Below, piece after piece: positions 1 through 7,244 of a stretch of 14,056 bases of DNA. Positions within the stretch are counted from its first letter, which is position 1; each line of letters starts with the position of its first letter. This stretch comes from Myxococcales bacterium (lineage in GTDB: Bacteria > Myxococcota > Myxococcia > Myxococcales > Myxococcaceae): positions 1 to 14,056 of the forward strand of contig VFKJ01000970.1 of the NCBI GenBank assembly GCA_009885595.1. Reading direction: 5' to 3'. The notes under the pieces are model-generated. The model had not been told where the DNA came from, made no database searches, and worked only from the letters and a program-made list of their open reading frames with translations. The translations under genes were made by a program, and so were the position numbers.

Positions 1-905
1 GGGCCCACCGCCGAGCTGACGTCGATGGCGTAGCGCTGCCTGCGGCCTTCCTGCCAGACCCCGCCGATGCCGATCTCCATGGGCCCGACGACGAACTCGC
101 CGCGCACCGCGCCCCCCAGCTGGTTCAGCTTGAGCCCGGTCGAGGTGCTGTTGACGCCTTCCAGCAGCGCGTAGGCGTAGAAGTTCCACCCCAGCGACTC
201 GATCGGCACGTGCACCTTGATGGCGTTGACGCCCAGGCGCACGTCGAAGGGGTTGAGCGCGTCGCGCGGGCGCGAGTTCAGGAAGTCGGTGGGGTACCAG
301 ACGCGGGAAACGCCCCAGCGCACCTTCTGCCGCCCCACCGTGAAGTACACCTTCCGCGCGATGTCGAAGCGCAGCCAGAGCTGATCGAGGAACACCGAGG
401 GGTTCGTTCGGGTAGCGGGCGTGAGGCCCACGAAGGTCGCCGTCGCGCCGGACACGTTGGTGCTGGTGCTGCTGCCCGAGCCGTCGCCCGTCGGGTAGGT
501 GGGGTCGAACTGCAGGCGGGCGTTGGCGAAGGCGCGCAGCCGATCGCTGGGGCGCCCGTCCAGGTACACGTCGAGGATCATCGGCGCGGAGAACGAGCCC
601 TCGAGGAAGGGCCTCGTCTCCTGAAAGTAGCCCTGCCCGAACATCAACAGCGAGCCGCCGATCTTGAGCGGGTCCGACACGGCCTCGGCGGTGTCGAACT
701 TGTTCGTCACCGGGCCGGCGCTGAGCTGCTCGCTGTCCCGATCGACCCCGCCATCGGCGCTCTTCGGGGGCGCCTCGACCGCGGTCCCCGCGTCGTCGAC
801 CTTCACAGCGTCGTCCTCGCCGCCGAACAGGTCGGCTTCGTTCGGGCGGTCCTGCGCCAGCGCCAGCGCGGGAACGAGCGCGGTCCACAACCAGAAGGCT
901 CGCAT
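1..905 (-). CDS. Beta-barrel-like outer membrane protein, partial (C-terminus beyond the window)
   Basis: The frame is open from ATG at 905 to the left edge (301 codons, no stop). Residues 1-17 form a Sec signal peptide (hydrophobic core, ALA before Q18). Residues 20-75 are an acidic, Ala/Pro-rich linker. From about residue 82 the sequence has alternating hydrophobic/polar strands and aromatic girdles like an outer membrane barrel. The stretch GRQKVRWG (191-198), followed by PTDFLN (205-210) and NPFDVR (218-223), resembles motifs in DUF1302-type porin-like proteins; this is by eye only. An AGGGAG Shine-Dalgarno precedes the start. It is the last visible gene of the ABC operon, 11 nt after the LolA-like gene, so it probably acts as the outer membrane partner or acceptor. 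The substrate is unknown. Confidence 0.75.
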   Translation of the reverse strand, partial: MRAFWLWTALVPALALAQDRPNEADLFGGEDDAVKVDDAGTAVEAPPKSADGGVDRDSEQLSAGPVTNKFDTAEAVSDPLKIGGSLLMFGQGYFQETRPFLEGSFSAPMILDVYLDGRPSDRLRAFANARLQFDPTYPTGDGSGSSTSTNVSGATATFVGLTPATRTNPSVFLDQLWLRFDIARKVYFTVGRQKVRWGVSRVWYPTDFLNSRPRDALNPFDVRLGVNAIKVHVPIESLGWNFYAYALLEGVNSTSTGLKLNQLGGAVRGEFVVGPMEIGIGGVWQEGRRQRYAIDVSSAVG

Positions 906-916
906 CGAAGGCTCCC

Positions 917-1690
917 TCAGCGGCTCTTGGACTCGAGCCACGCCTTGGTGAACATGTTCAGATCGAGGTTCGACAGGTCGACCGACTTCATCAGCACCAG
1001 CGTCGAGTTCGACTTCTCCACCTCGTCGAAGAAGCGCATCTCGCCGGGGAACCACACCTCGGCCTTCTTCGACTCCGAGAAGAGCTTCTGCCACTTGGGG
1101 TAGTACGCCGTGCGCATCAGCCGGCCCGAGAGCGCGAACTCCTGCCGCTTGAGGATGTTGTGGTTGACCTTGTCGATCCACAGCTTCACCACCGGGTAGG
1201 CCACGTCGACGCCGTCCTTCACCTTGAGCTCGAGCTTGAGGGTCTCGAACTTGCCCAGCTTCTCCTCGCCTTCGTATTTCGGCTCGAACTCCTCGGCCAG
1301 GCGCGACTCGTCGAAGTCACTGCGCCGCGAGTTGGTACCGCCGATGCGCTCCCGCTCGGTGGCCCGCTCCCACTTGCCGGTGCCGGGATCGTAGCTCCAC
1401 AGGTTCTTGTCGAGCCGCAGGTACCCCTTGCCCTCTTCGCTCTTGGGCTTGGTGAAGAGCAGCATCAGCTTGTCGTCGCTGTCGCGCCTGAAGATCATCA
1501 CCTCGCGCACCACGTCGGCCTTGTCCTTCTCCTTCTGCTCCAGGTACGCCAGCGCCTTGTAGTCGCCGCCGTTGCGCTGGCGATCGTCCAGCTCGGTGAG
1601 GAGCTTGTGCATCTCCTCCTTGGTGAGGTCCGCCGCCAGCGCCGGGCCCGCCAGCGCAAGACACATCGTCAACAGCATCGCGTTTCGCAT
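917..1690 (-). CDS. LolA-like periplasmic outer membrane lipoprotein-sorting protein
   Basis: 257 residues with a Sec signal peptide (1-19, ALA just before the mature start ADL). The mature part looks like the LolA-like fold of 'outer membrane lipoprotein-sorting' proteins (PF17131 type): an early segment reporting on D/K-rich strands, then LWSYDPGTGKWER (about 97-109), RRSDF (about 122-126), a strand with KLWIDK, and KRQEF/GRLMRTAYY near the end. Such proteins are usually encoded beside FtsX-type ABC permeases and are thought to shuttle a lipidated or lipid cargo through the periplasm. Here it lies 7 nt after the second permease and 11 nt before the outer membrane protein, which supports that role. 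There is no lipobox, so it should be soluble. The start at 1690 places the signal peptide exactly at the N-terminus. The cargo is not known. Confidence 0.85.
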   Translation of the reverse strand: MRNAMLLTMCLALAGPALAADLTKEEMHKLLTELDDRQRNGGDYKALAYLEQKEKDKADVVREVMIFRRDSDDKLMLLFTKPKSEEGKGYLRLDKNLWSYDPGTGKWERATERERIGGTNSRRSDFDESRLAEEFEPKYEGEEKLGKFETLKLELKVKDGVDVAYPVVKLWIDKVNHNILKRQEFALSGRLMRTAYYPKWQKLFSESKKAEVWFPGEMRFFDEVEKSNSTLVLMKSVDLSNLDLNMFTKAWLESKSR

Positions 1691-1697
1691 TTTGAAG

Positions 1698-3011
1698 TCA
1701 CCCGACGTGAGACATCGCCGTGATCGGCTTGAGCCGCGCGGCCAGGAAGGAAGGAATGATGGAGATGAGGGTGATCGCCACCGTGATGAACCCGACCGAG
1801 GTCAGCACCCAGAAGACGGTGGGCGAGATCACCAGCCGCTCGGAGAAGAAGACGAACTGCCAGCTGGGGGGCAGGGCGATGCGCGCCCGGGTGAGCGCCA
1901 GCGAGCCGAGCACGCCCAGCAGCCCGCCCACGCTGGTGCTCATCACCCCCAGCAAGGTGCCCTCGGCGACGAACATCGCCAGCACCGCGTCGCGCTGCAT
2001 GCCCACCGCGCGCAGCGTGCCGATCTCGCGGGTGCGCTCGCGAATGCTGATCCACATCACGTTCATGATCCCCACCCCGATGATCGCCATCAGCACGATG
2101 ATCACGATGGTGGCGAGCGCGGTGAGCGCGGTGACGATCCACTGCACGAAGCTGGTCTCTTCTTCCCAGTTGGTGACGTCGAGCTTCTGCCCGGTCCAGT
2201 TCTCGCGGTTCACCGAGTCGAACTTGGCGAAGTAGGGCCGGGGGTCGGGGTCCATCAGCTCGAAGCCCTCGGCCGCGAGCACCTTGCGCAGCCGCTCCTG
2301 CACCGGCTTCACCTGGTCGAGGTCCTTCAGGTACAGCTGCAGCGCGCCCGTCGACTCGTCGTTGAGCTGGTAGAGCTGGCGCAGCCCCTGATCGTTCATG
2401 AAGGTGTTCCAGCTCGACAACATTCCGATGTCGGCGGCGATCGCCACCACGATCACGTCGACGGTGTTGCTGGTGCCGCGGAAGGTGGGCGCCACGATCG
2501 TCATGGTGTCGCCGACGTTGACGCCCAGCTTCTTGGCCTGGGCCTCGAAGATCAGCATGGCGTTGGGTTTGGTGAGCCCGTCGAGGCTGCCTTCCTTCAC
2601 CTGCACCACCTGGCGGAAGCCCGGCTCGTTGGTGATGTCGATGCCGCCGATGCCCGCCTGCTGCGAGCTCGACTCGCTCACCAGCTTCGCCCACCCGCGG
2701 CCGCGCTGGACCACGTAGTCGAGCTCGGGCACCTCGCGATCGATGATGGCGCGCAGCTTCTTGTAGTTGGTCACCACCGGGGCGCCCGCGCTCGCCGAGG
2801 CCTTGTAGAAGCCCGCCACGTTCACGTGCCCGCTCATCAGGGTGGTGGCGGAGAGCAGGAGCGTGGTGCGAATGCCCACGAACGCGCCGGTGAGCGTCAC
2901 CAGCAGCGCGGTCACCCCGGCGATCGCGGCCCCGAGGATCAGGGTGCGCACCCGGTGCTGCAGCAGGCTGCGAAAGGCGATCACCCAGAGCATGCGGCCA
3001 AAGAAGGTCAT
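1698..3011 (-). CDS. FtsX-family ABC transporter permease (LolC/LolE/MacB type), second subunit
   Basis: 437 residues with the layout of LolC/E-type permeases: an N-terminal membrane segment (about 22-45), a periplasmic MacB-like domain (about 50-285), and a C-terminal FtsX domain with three membrane segments (about 290-315, 343-373 and 397-420). The motif RERTREIGTLRAVG (324-337) after the second membrane segment is the conserved cytoplasmic coupling loop of this family. It overlaps the upstream permease by 4 nt (ATGA at 3008-3011), so the two are probably made in equal amounts and form a heterodimer served by the ATPase at 5892..5134. The family moves lipoproteins, lipids or peptides out of the outer leaflet of the inner membrane using ATP, rather than across it. 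The substrate cannot be read from the sequence. Confidence 0.9.
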   Translation of the reverse strand: MTFFGRMLWVIAFRSLLQHRVRTLILGAAIAGVTALLVTLTGAFVGIRTTLLLSATTLMSGHVNVAGFYKASASAGAPVVTNYKKLRAIIDREVPELDYVVQRGRGWAKLVSESSSQQAGIGGIDITNEPGFRQVVQVKEGSLDGLTKPNAMLIFEAQAKKLGVNVGDTMTIVAPTFRGTSNTVDVIVVAIAADIGMLSSWNTFMNDQGLRQLYQLNDESTGALQLYLKDLDQVKPVQERLRKVLAAEGFELMDPDPRPYFAKFDSVNRENWTGQKLDVTNWEEETSFVQWIVTALTALATIVIIVLMAIIGVGIMNVMWISIRERTREIGTLRAVGMQRDAVLAMFVAEGTLLGVMSTSVGGLLGVLGSLALTRARIALPPSWQFVFFSERLVISPTVFWVLTSVGFITVAITLISIIPSFLAARLKPITAMSHVG

Positions 3012-5137
3012 TCGTCCGCCTGCATCGCCCGCAGCGGGCTCACGCGCATCGCCATCAGCGCAGGGAGAAGGGTGGAGCCGATCGTCACCACCAGGATGAT
3101 CACCAGCGCCACCACCAGCGGCCAGGTCGACAGCTGCGGAATGAGCCGCGGGCCCGAGAAGAAGAAGTACATGACGTCGTTGGGCGCCGCGATGCCCGTG
3201 GTGGCGATCGCCGCCAGCACGCCCCAGCCCGCCAGCATTCCCAGCCCGCCGAAGAGGAGCCCGAGCACCAGCGACTCGATCAACACCATCGAGAGGATCA
3301 GGCCGCGCTGGGCGCCGATCGCGCGCATGGTGCCGAACAGCTGGGTGCGCTGCAGGGTGGCCATCAGCACCGAGAGGTACATGATCAGCATCGCGGCGAT
3401 GAAGATGATGCCCACCGCCACGAAGAGCAGCGCGCGGAAGACGTTGATGATCTGCCCCAGGATCCCCGAGGCCTTCTGCCAGCTGACCGCCTGGATCCCC
3501 AGGTGCTGCTCTTGGGAGACCTGGTTGATGCGCGCGATCGCCTCGTCGATCCGGCTGGGGTCCTCCAGCATCACCGCCGCGTGCAGCACCACCCCGTCGT
3601 CGAGATGCTGCTGCGTGTAGACCCGGCGAATGAGATCCTCCTCGCGCAGCTTGCGGCCCGTGCCCGCCAGCGCCGCGTCGGGGTCGATCACGCCCGGGGT
3701 CGCCTCGGCCACCACCTCGGCGTCTTCGCCGAACAGCTCGGCCTCGGCGTTCTCGCGGCTCACCGCCTTCGCTCCCGTGGCGCGCTGGATCTCCTTGAGC
3801 TCTTCCGCCTTGTCGCTGGTCAGATAGCCGAACAGCTCGCGGAAGCTCATCAGGTCCATCAAGTTGGTCGCGCCCGCCAGCGGCGACTTCTCCAGGCCGG
3901 TGAAGGCGAACGTCCCGTAGACCTTCACGTTCACGTTCTGCACGTAGCCCGACTTGGTGAACGCCTTGATGGTCAACATGTCGCCGACCTTCACCCGGTA
4001 GAGCTGCACCTGCGGCACCACCAGCTCGTAGAACTGGGCGTAACGCTCTTCGAAGTTCTCGTCGGTGGTGTCGAGCAGCTGCGAGAGCAGCACGTCGATG
4101 CTCGTCTCCTTCGTGGCCAGCAGGGCTTGCAGGGACTTCACCAGCGCCGCCGTCTTGAGCCCGTCCAGCTGCAGCACGAGCTCGCGGGTCTGGTGGCGGT
4201 TCTCCTTCACGAAGCGCTTGAGCTCGTCGTCGGTGGCGATCAGCCGCCCGTTGAGCCGCGCGTCCTTGACCTTGTCCAGGCGCCGCGCCGTCTTGAGCTT
4301 CATCTGATCTTCGTGCATCAGATCGGCGATGAGGAAGCCGCGCTGCCCCTGCGGCACCGGCGAGCCCTTGATGATGCGCATGCGGTCGAAGGACTTCTGG
4401 AACTTGTCGAGATCGGTGCCCACGTAGCGCAGGAACACCAGCGAGGTGTCGGTGACGATCGGCGCGATCCGGTTCTCGAGGAACTCCAGGTTCTCGTAGG
4501 GCGCCTGGTCGAAGTCGGCCCAGAACGCTGGCTGCTCCACGCGCGCCAGCGCCTCGACGTTGCGCGGCTCGACCGACTTCGTGTTGACCATGTCGGCCAT
4601 CGCCTTCTCCACGTCGCCGCGCAGCACCTTGATGATCTGCCGCAGGTGGGCGATCTCGCTCTCGATGCGCAGCACCAGCTCTTCCCGCGGCACGCCCGAG
4701 AGCTTGGGGTCGCTGGGCTGTCCGTCGCGCGCCTTGTAGAGGTTCCTGAGCTTCTCGAGGGTGACGTCGACGATGTTGCCCGAGGTGATGATCGCCGCCG
4801 AGATCCCCATCGGCACCACCATCTTCACGTTCTCCACCTTCGTCAGGGCGTCCTGGATCTTCGGGAAGTCGTTGATGGCGGGCAGATCGGGGAAGTTGCC
4901 CATCTGGCCGAACAGCGCCAGCTCGTCCTTCGAGCTCGCCGAGTAGATCTGAATGTGCCCCGCGAGGCTGCCCACCACCGAGCGCTGCATCGCCTGGTTG
5001 AGCGAGTCGAGCAGGCCACCGAGCAGCACGAAGACGAGCGTGCCCAGCAGAATCAGCCCGCCGATGAGCAGGTTGATCGGGCTCGCGAGCAGGTTGCGGA
5101 CGGCGATCCGCACCAGCAGCACCCCTCGGTCGATCAC
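3008..5137 (-). CDS. FtsX-family ABC transporter permease with greatly enlarged periplasmic domain, first subunit
   Basis: 709 residues, against roughly 400-450 usual for LolC/LolE-type permeases. One membrane segment lies at about 20-46. An extracytoplasmic region of roughly 500 residues follows (about 47-560). The C-terminal FtsX domain has membrane segments near 567-592, 611-648 and 673-698. The coupling loop reads FGTMRAIGAQR (about 601-611), and the end has the typical ALMAMRVSPLRAM pattern. The extra periplasmic part includes a charged, helix-prone stretch (about 140-215) and a second charged stretch (about 290-370), so it may form long helices. The start is GTG at 5137, overlapping the ATPase stop by 4 nt (GTGA), which indicates translational coupling. 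It pairs with the 437-residue permease. The size makes it an outlier within the family. Confidence 0.9.
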   Translation of the reverse strand: MIDRGVLLVRIAVRNLLASPINLLIGGLILLGTLVFVLLGGLLDSLNQAMQRSVVGSLAGHIQIYSASSKDELALFGQMGNFPDLPAINDFPKIQDALTKVENVKMVVPMGISAAIITSGNIVDVTLEKLRNLYKARDGQPSDPKLSGVPREELVLRIESEIAHLRQIIKVLRGDVEKAMADMVNTKSVEPRNVEALARVEQPAFWADFDQAPYENLEFLENRIAPIVTDTSLVFLRYVGTDLDKFQKSFDRMRIIKGSPVPQGQRGFLIADLMHEDQMKLKTARRLDKVKDARLNGRLIATDDELKRFVKENRHQTRELVLQLDGLKTAALVKSLQALLATKETSIDVLLSQLLDTTDENFEERYAQFYELVVPQVQLYRVKVGDMLTIKAFTKSGYVQNVNVKVYGTFAFTGLEKSPLAGATNLMDLMSFRELFGYLTSDKAEELKEIQRATGAKAVSRENAEAELFGEDAEVVAEATPGVIDPDAALAGTGRKLREEDLIRRVYTQQHLDDGVVLHAAVMLEDPSRIDEAIARINQVSQEQHLGIQAVSWQKASGILGQIINVFRALLFVAVGIIFIAAMLIMYLSVLMATLQRTQLFGTMRAIGAQRGLILSMVLIESLVLGLLFGGLGMLAGWGVLAAIATTGIAAPNDVMYFFFSGPRLIPQLSTWPLVVALVIILVVTIGSTLLPALMAMRVSPLRAMQADE

Positions 5138-5892
5138 GACGCGCGAACCTCGGTGGACAGCGTGGGGTCGGGGCCCAGCTCCATCTCGTGGGCCACCGCT
5201 TCCTGCGGGCTCTCGCGGCCCTTCACCTTGCCGTCGGCGATCCGCACCACCGCGTTCGCGTAGCGCATCACCCGGTGATCGTGCGTCGAGAAGATGAAGG
5301 TGGTGCCCTTCTTCTGGTTGAGCGACCTCATCAGGTCGAGGATCGCCTGGCCCGTCTCCGAGTCGAGGTTGGCGGTGGGCTCGTCGGCCAGCACGATCAG
5401 CGGATCGGTCACCAGCGCCCGCGCGATCGCCACGCGCTGCCGCTGTCCGCCTGACAGCTCGTTGGGGCGGTGCTTCAGGTGCGTCAGCAAGCCCACCTGC
5501 TCGAGCAGGGACTCGACCCGCTCCTTGCGCTCCTTCGCGTTGAGCTTGTTCTGCAGCAGCAGCGGGAACTCCACGTTCTGGAACACCGTCAGGACAGAGA
5601 CCAGGTTGAAGGACTGGAAGATGAAGCCGATGGTGTTGAGCCGCAGGTTGGTCAGCTCGCGCTCCGACATGTTCGCGGTGTTCTTGCCCGCCACCTCGAC
5701 CACGCCCCGGGTGGCGGTGTCCACGCAGCCAATCAGGTTGAGCAAGGTGGTCTTGCCGCTGCCCGAAGGACCGGCGATCGAGATGAACTCACCCTTGTCC
5801 ACCGTCAGGCTCACCCCGCGCAGCGCCTGCACGACCGTGGCTCCGAGGCTGTATTCCTTGACGACGTCGGTGATGGTGACGATGGCGCTCAT
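5134..5892 (-). CDS. ABC transporter ATP-binding protein, LolD/MacB type
   Basis: 252 residues with a complete nucleotide-binding domain: Walker A GPSGSGKT (41-48), Q-loop Q93, signature LSGGQ (146-150), Walker B LIVLADE (165-171) with catalytic E171, D-loop NLD (175-177), and H-loop H204. All catalytic residues are intact. It powers the two FtsX-type permeases encoded directly downstream. The frame stays open far upstream, to 6933, but only because of antisense high-GC sequence over the HEAT gene. ATG at 5892 is chosen because homologous sequence begins there (MSAIVTITDVVKEY is the usual first strand of the fold). No Shine-Dalgarno is visible ahead of it, so the message may have a very short leader. 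A tail of about 30 residues follows the domain. Confidence 0.93.
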   Translation of the reverse strand: MSAIVTITDVVKEYSLGATVVQALRGVSLTVDKGEFISIAGPSGSGKTTLLNLIGCVDTATRGVVEVAGKNTANMSERELTNLRLNTIGFIFQSFNLVSVLTVFQNVEFPLLLQNKLNAKERKERVESLLEQVGLLTHLKHRPNELSGGQRQRVAIARALVTDPLIVLADEPTANLDSETGQAILDLMRSLNQKKGTTFIFSTHDHRVMRYANAVVRIADGKVKGRESPQEAVAHEMELGPDPTLSTEVRAS

Positions 5893-5902
5893 GCGCAGCA
5901 GA

Positions 5903-5932
5903 GCTATCGCAGCGGGCCTGCCGTCGCATGAA
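5903..5932 (-). promoter_or_regulatory. Candidate promoter for the ABC transporter operon
   Basis: On the minus strand, TTCATG (5932-5927) and GATAGC (5908-5903) are 18 nt apart and end about 11 nt before the ATG at 5892. Both boxes match the sigma-70 consensus poorly. A start of transcription here would give a nearly leaderless message, which fits the missing Shine-Dalgarno. This is weak evidence. Confidence 0.2.
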
Positions 5933-5955
5933 GAATGATGAAGCGCGCACATTCG

Positions 5956-5984
5956 TTGATGAAGCGGGGTGATTCCTCTACCGT
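5956..5984 (+). promoter_or_regulatory. Candidate sigma-70-type promoter for the HEAT-repeat gene
   Basis: TTGATG (5956-5961), a 17-nt spacer and TACCGT (5979-5984) match the sigma-70 layout. The -35 box matches 4 of 6 consensus bases, and the -10 box keeps the first, second and last positions. Transcription would start near 5991, leaving about 20 nt that contain the Shine-Dalgarno of the gene at 6010. It lies in the 117-nt divergent region between the ABC operon and the HEAT gene. Confidence 0.4.
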
Positions 5985-5996
5985 CCGCACTCTCCT

Positions 5997-6002
5997 GGAG
6001 GG
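5997..6002 (+). promoter_or_regulatory. Ribosome binding site that sets the HEAT-gene start
   Basis: GGAGGG lies 7 nt before the ATG at 6010. The frame has earlier ATGs at 5935, 5938 and 5959, but none has such a site, and they lie at or upstream of the predicted promoter. The site therefore decides for 6010. Confidence 0.7.
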
Positions 6003-6009
6003 TGGCCGC

Positions 6010-6813
6010 ATGAATGAGGAACAGATCGCCGAGAAGCTCGCTGAATTCGAACCTGCCTGGGCTGGCCGGCCCAACCTCTTCGACAAGCAGATCGCCTCGA
6101 AGGACGTGAAGACGCTGCTCACGCGCCTCGAGGATCAGCTGCCCGGGGTGCGCGCTGACGCCGCCGAAGCGCTGGGCCGCCTCAAGGAAGCGTCCGCGAC
6201 CATGAAGCTCAAGGCGCTGCTGTCGGATCCCGAGCCCTCGGTCCGGCGCGCCGCCGCGGTCGGCCTGGCGTCGCTGGGCGACGAGGCGATGAGCAAGGAG
6301 TTCGTCAAGGCGCTGCTCGACCCTTCCGCGAAGGTCATCGCGGGGGCAGCCGAGGCCCTGGGGCTCGCGGGCTACGCGCCTGCCGTGCCCTACCTCCTCA
6401 AGGCGTACCGCACCGATCACCCGCGCGTGGCGGCCGCGGTCGCCGTCGCGTTGGGCCGGCTGGGTGATCGCCAGGCCGTGCCGTGGCTGATTCAGGCGCT
6501 GAAGCAGGGCCTGGCCCCGGTCGAGGCCGCGACGGCGCTGGGCGAGCTGGGCGACGCTTCCGCCACCCGCGGGCTGTGCGAGGCGCTCTCGCACGAGTTC
6601 CCCCCGCTCAAGGCCGCCGCGGCCCGCGCCCTGGGCCAGCTGGCCCGCACCGGCAACTTCGACTTCATCTTGAAGGATACCGCCGTCAGCGCCTTGCACC
6701 GCCTGCTGGCCGACCCCGATCCCCGCGTTCAATTCTGCGCCGCCCTGGGTCTGGCCGGCTTCGGCGACCCCGTCGGCAAGCAGAAGCTCCAGCAACACCT
6801 CGCCTCTCACTGA
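6010..6813 (+). CDS. HEAT-repeat protein (PBS-lyase-like repeats)
   Basis: 267 residues from ATG 6010. After a lead of about 30 residues, the protein is built of roughly seven helical repeats of about 30 residues (near 32-60, 64-92, 95-122, 125-153, 156-182, 187-213 and 225-254). Each carries the PBS-lyase HEAT pattern, for example PEPSVRRAAAVGLASLGD and DPRVQFCAALGLAGFGD. Such solenoids are protein-binding scaffolds; no catalytic motif, signal peptide or membrane segment is visible, so it should be cytoplasmic. It is the first gene of a two-gene unit with the 96-residue protein 20 nt downstream, and is divergent from the ABC operon. Its partner is unknown. Service to the downstream secretion locus is possible but nothing in the sequence proves it. 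Confidence 0.85.
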   Translation: MNEEQIAEKLAEFEPAWAGRPNLFDKQIASKDVKTLLTRLEDQLPGVRADAAEALGRLKEASATMKLKALLSDPEPSVRRAAAVGLASLGDEAMSKEFVKALLDPSAKVIAGAAEALGLAGYAPAVPYLLKAYRTDHPRVAAAVAVALGRLGDRQAVPWLIQALKQGLAPVEAATALGELGDASATRGLCEALSHEFPPLKAAAARALGQLARTGNFDFILKDTAVSALHRLLADPDPRVQFCAALGLAGFGDPVGKQKLQQHLASH

Positions 6814-6833
6814 AAGTCCACCCGAAAGAGCCC

Positions 6834-7124
6834 ATGGCCACCGCGAAAAAAGAGAAAGCCCCGACCCCCTCCGAGCCCCAGCCGATCCCCGAGCCGAGCT
6901 ACCCGGTGATCGAGGGCTTCGTCGAAAAAGCAACGTCAGCTGACATTGCCGGCCTGTTCAAGGACCTCAAGAGCCAGCTCGGCGGCCTCAAGGGCCCCAA
7001 GGCAGAGCAGGGCAAGAAGGTCGGCAAGGCCATCGAACGCACAGAGGAGCTGTTGTCCTACCTCCTGCAAGTTCGTGAAAAACTTGAGGCCGACCGCAAG
7101 GGCAAGGGCGGCAAGCGGAAGTAG
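6834..7124 (+). CDS. Small charged hypothetical protein (96 residues)
   Basis: I do not recognise this protein. Residues 1-22 are a Lys/Pro/Glu-rich, probably disordered lead. Residues 25-88 look helical (amphipathic stretches near 28-50 and 60-88, the latter with heptad-like leucines). The tail KGKGGKRK (89-96) is strongly basic. There is no signal peptide or cysteine. ATG 6834 is chosen because a purine-rich GAAAGAG lies just ahead and upstream codons of the same frame run inside the HEAT gene. It follows the HEAT gene by 20 nt and is probably co-transcribed. The size and the helical, charged make-up would suit a small adaptor or chaperone, but that is only a guess. Confidence 0.7.
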   Translation: MATAKKEKAPTPSEPQPIPEPSYPVIEGFVEKATSADIAGLFKDLKSQLGGLKGPKAEQGKKVGKAIERTEELLSYLLQVREKLEADRKGKGGKRK

Positions 7125-7154
7125 CGGGCCCTTACGCAACTCGCCTTCTCACCC

Positions 7155-7163
7155 TGCGATAAT
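7155..7163 (+). promoter_or_regulatory. Extended -10 promoter of the Gly/Ala-rich secretion-locus gene
   Basis: TGCGATAAT fits the extended -10 form (TG, one base, then GATAAT, 5 of 6 matches to TATAAT). AT-rich boxes are rare in this window, so the match stands out. No good -35 lies at 16-18 nt, which is usual for extended -10 promoters. Transcription would start near 7170, giving a leader of about 75 nt before the ATG at 7245. The box sits in a small palindrome, CGATAATCG (7157-7165), and between CCCTG (7152-7156) and CAGGG (7171-7175), which could be an operator. The rest of 7125-7244 holds only short weak inverted repeats. Confidence 0.45.
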
Positions 7164-7244
7164 CGAATCACAGGGCGCCTCCGACAAGGGTCGGGGGAAC
7201 GGAACCCTGGAAACTTCCCGCTGTTCCTTCAAGGAGAAACTCAC

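Noticed and set aside
210..1103. Plus-strand 297-residue frame and others opposite the ABC operon (1572..3620, 3503..5263)
   Set aside because: Low-complexity His/Arg/Ala-rich products with no motif, lying antisense to genes with clear domains; typical of high-GC third-position bias.
5935..6009. Longer HEAT protein starting at 5935
   Set aside because: No ribosome site there, and the candidate promoter at 5956-5984 lies downstream of that start. GGAGGG precisely supports 6010.
6483..6833. N-terminal extension of the 96-residue protein back to 6483
   Set aside because: It lies inside the HEAT gene in another frame and encodes Arg/Gly/Pro-rich shadow sequence. ATG 6834 has a ribosome site.
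5893..6933. 599-residue minus-strand frame that would fuse about 350 residues to the N-terminus of the ABC ATPase
   Set aside because: The extra part is an Arg/Gly/Ala-rich antisense shadow of the HEAT gene and the 96-residue gene. ATPase homology begins at the ATG at 5892.
7132..7162. Sigma-28 (FliA-type) promoter before the Gly/Ala-rich gene
   Set aside because: TGCGATAA resembles the GCCGATAA -10 at 6 of 8 bases, but no TAAA -35 lies 15 nt upstream. The extended -10 sigma-70 reading fits better, although the unusual local sigma could have a different consensus.
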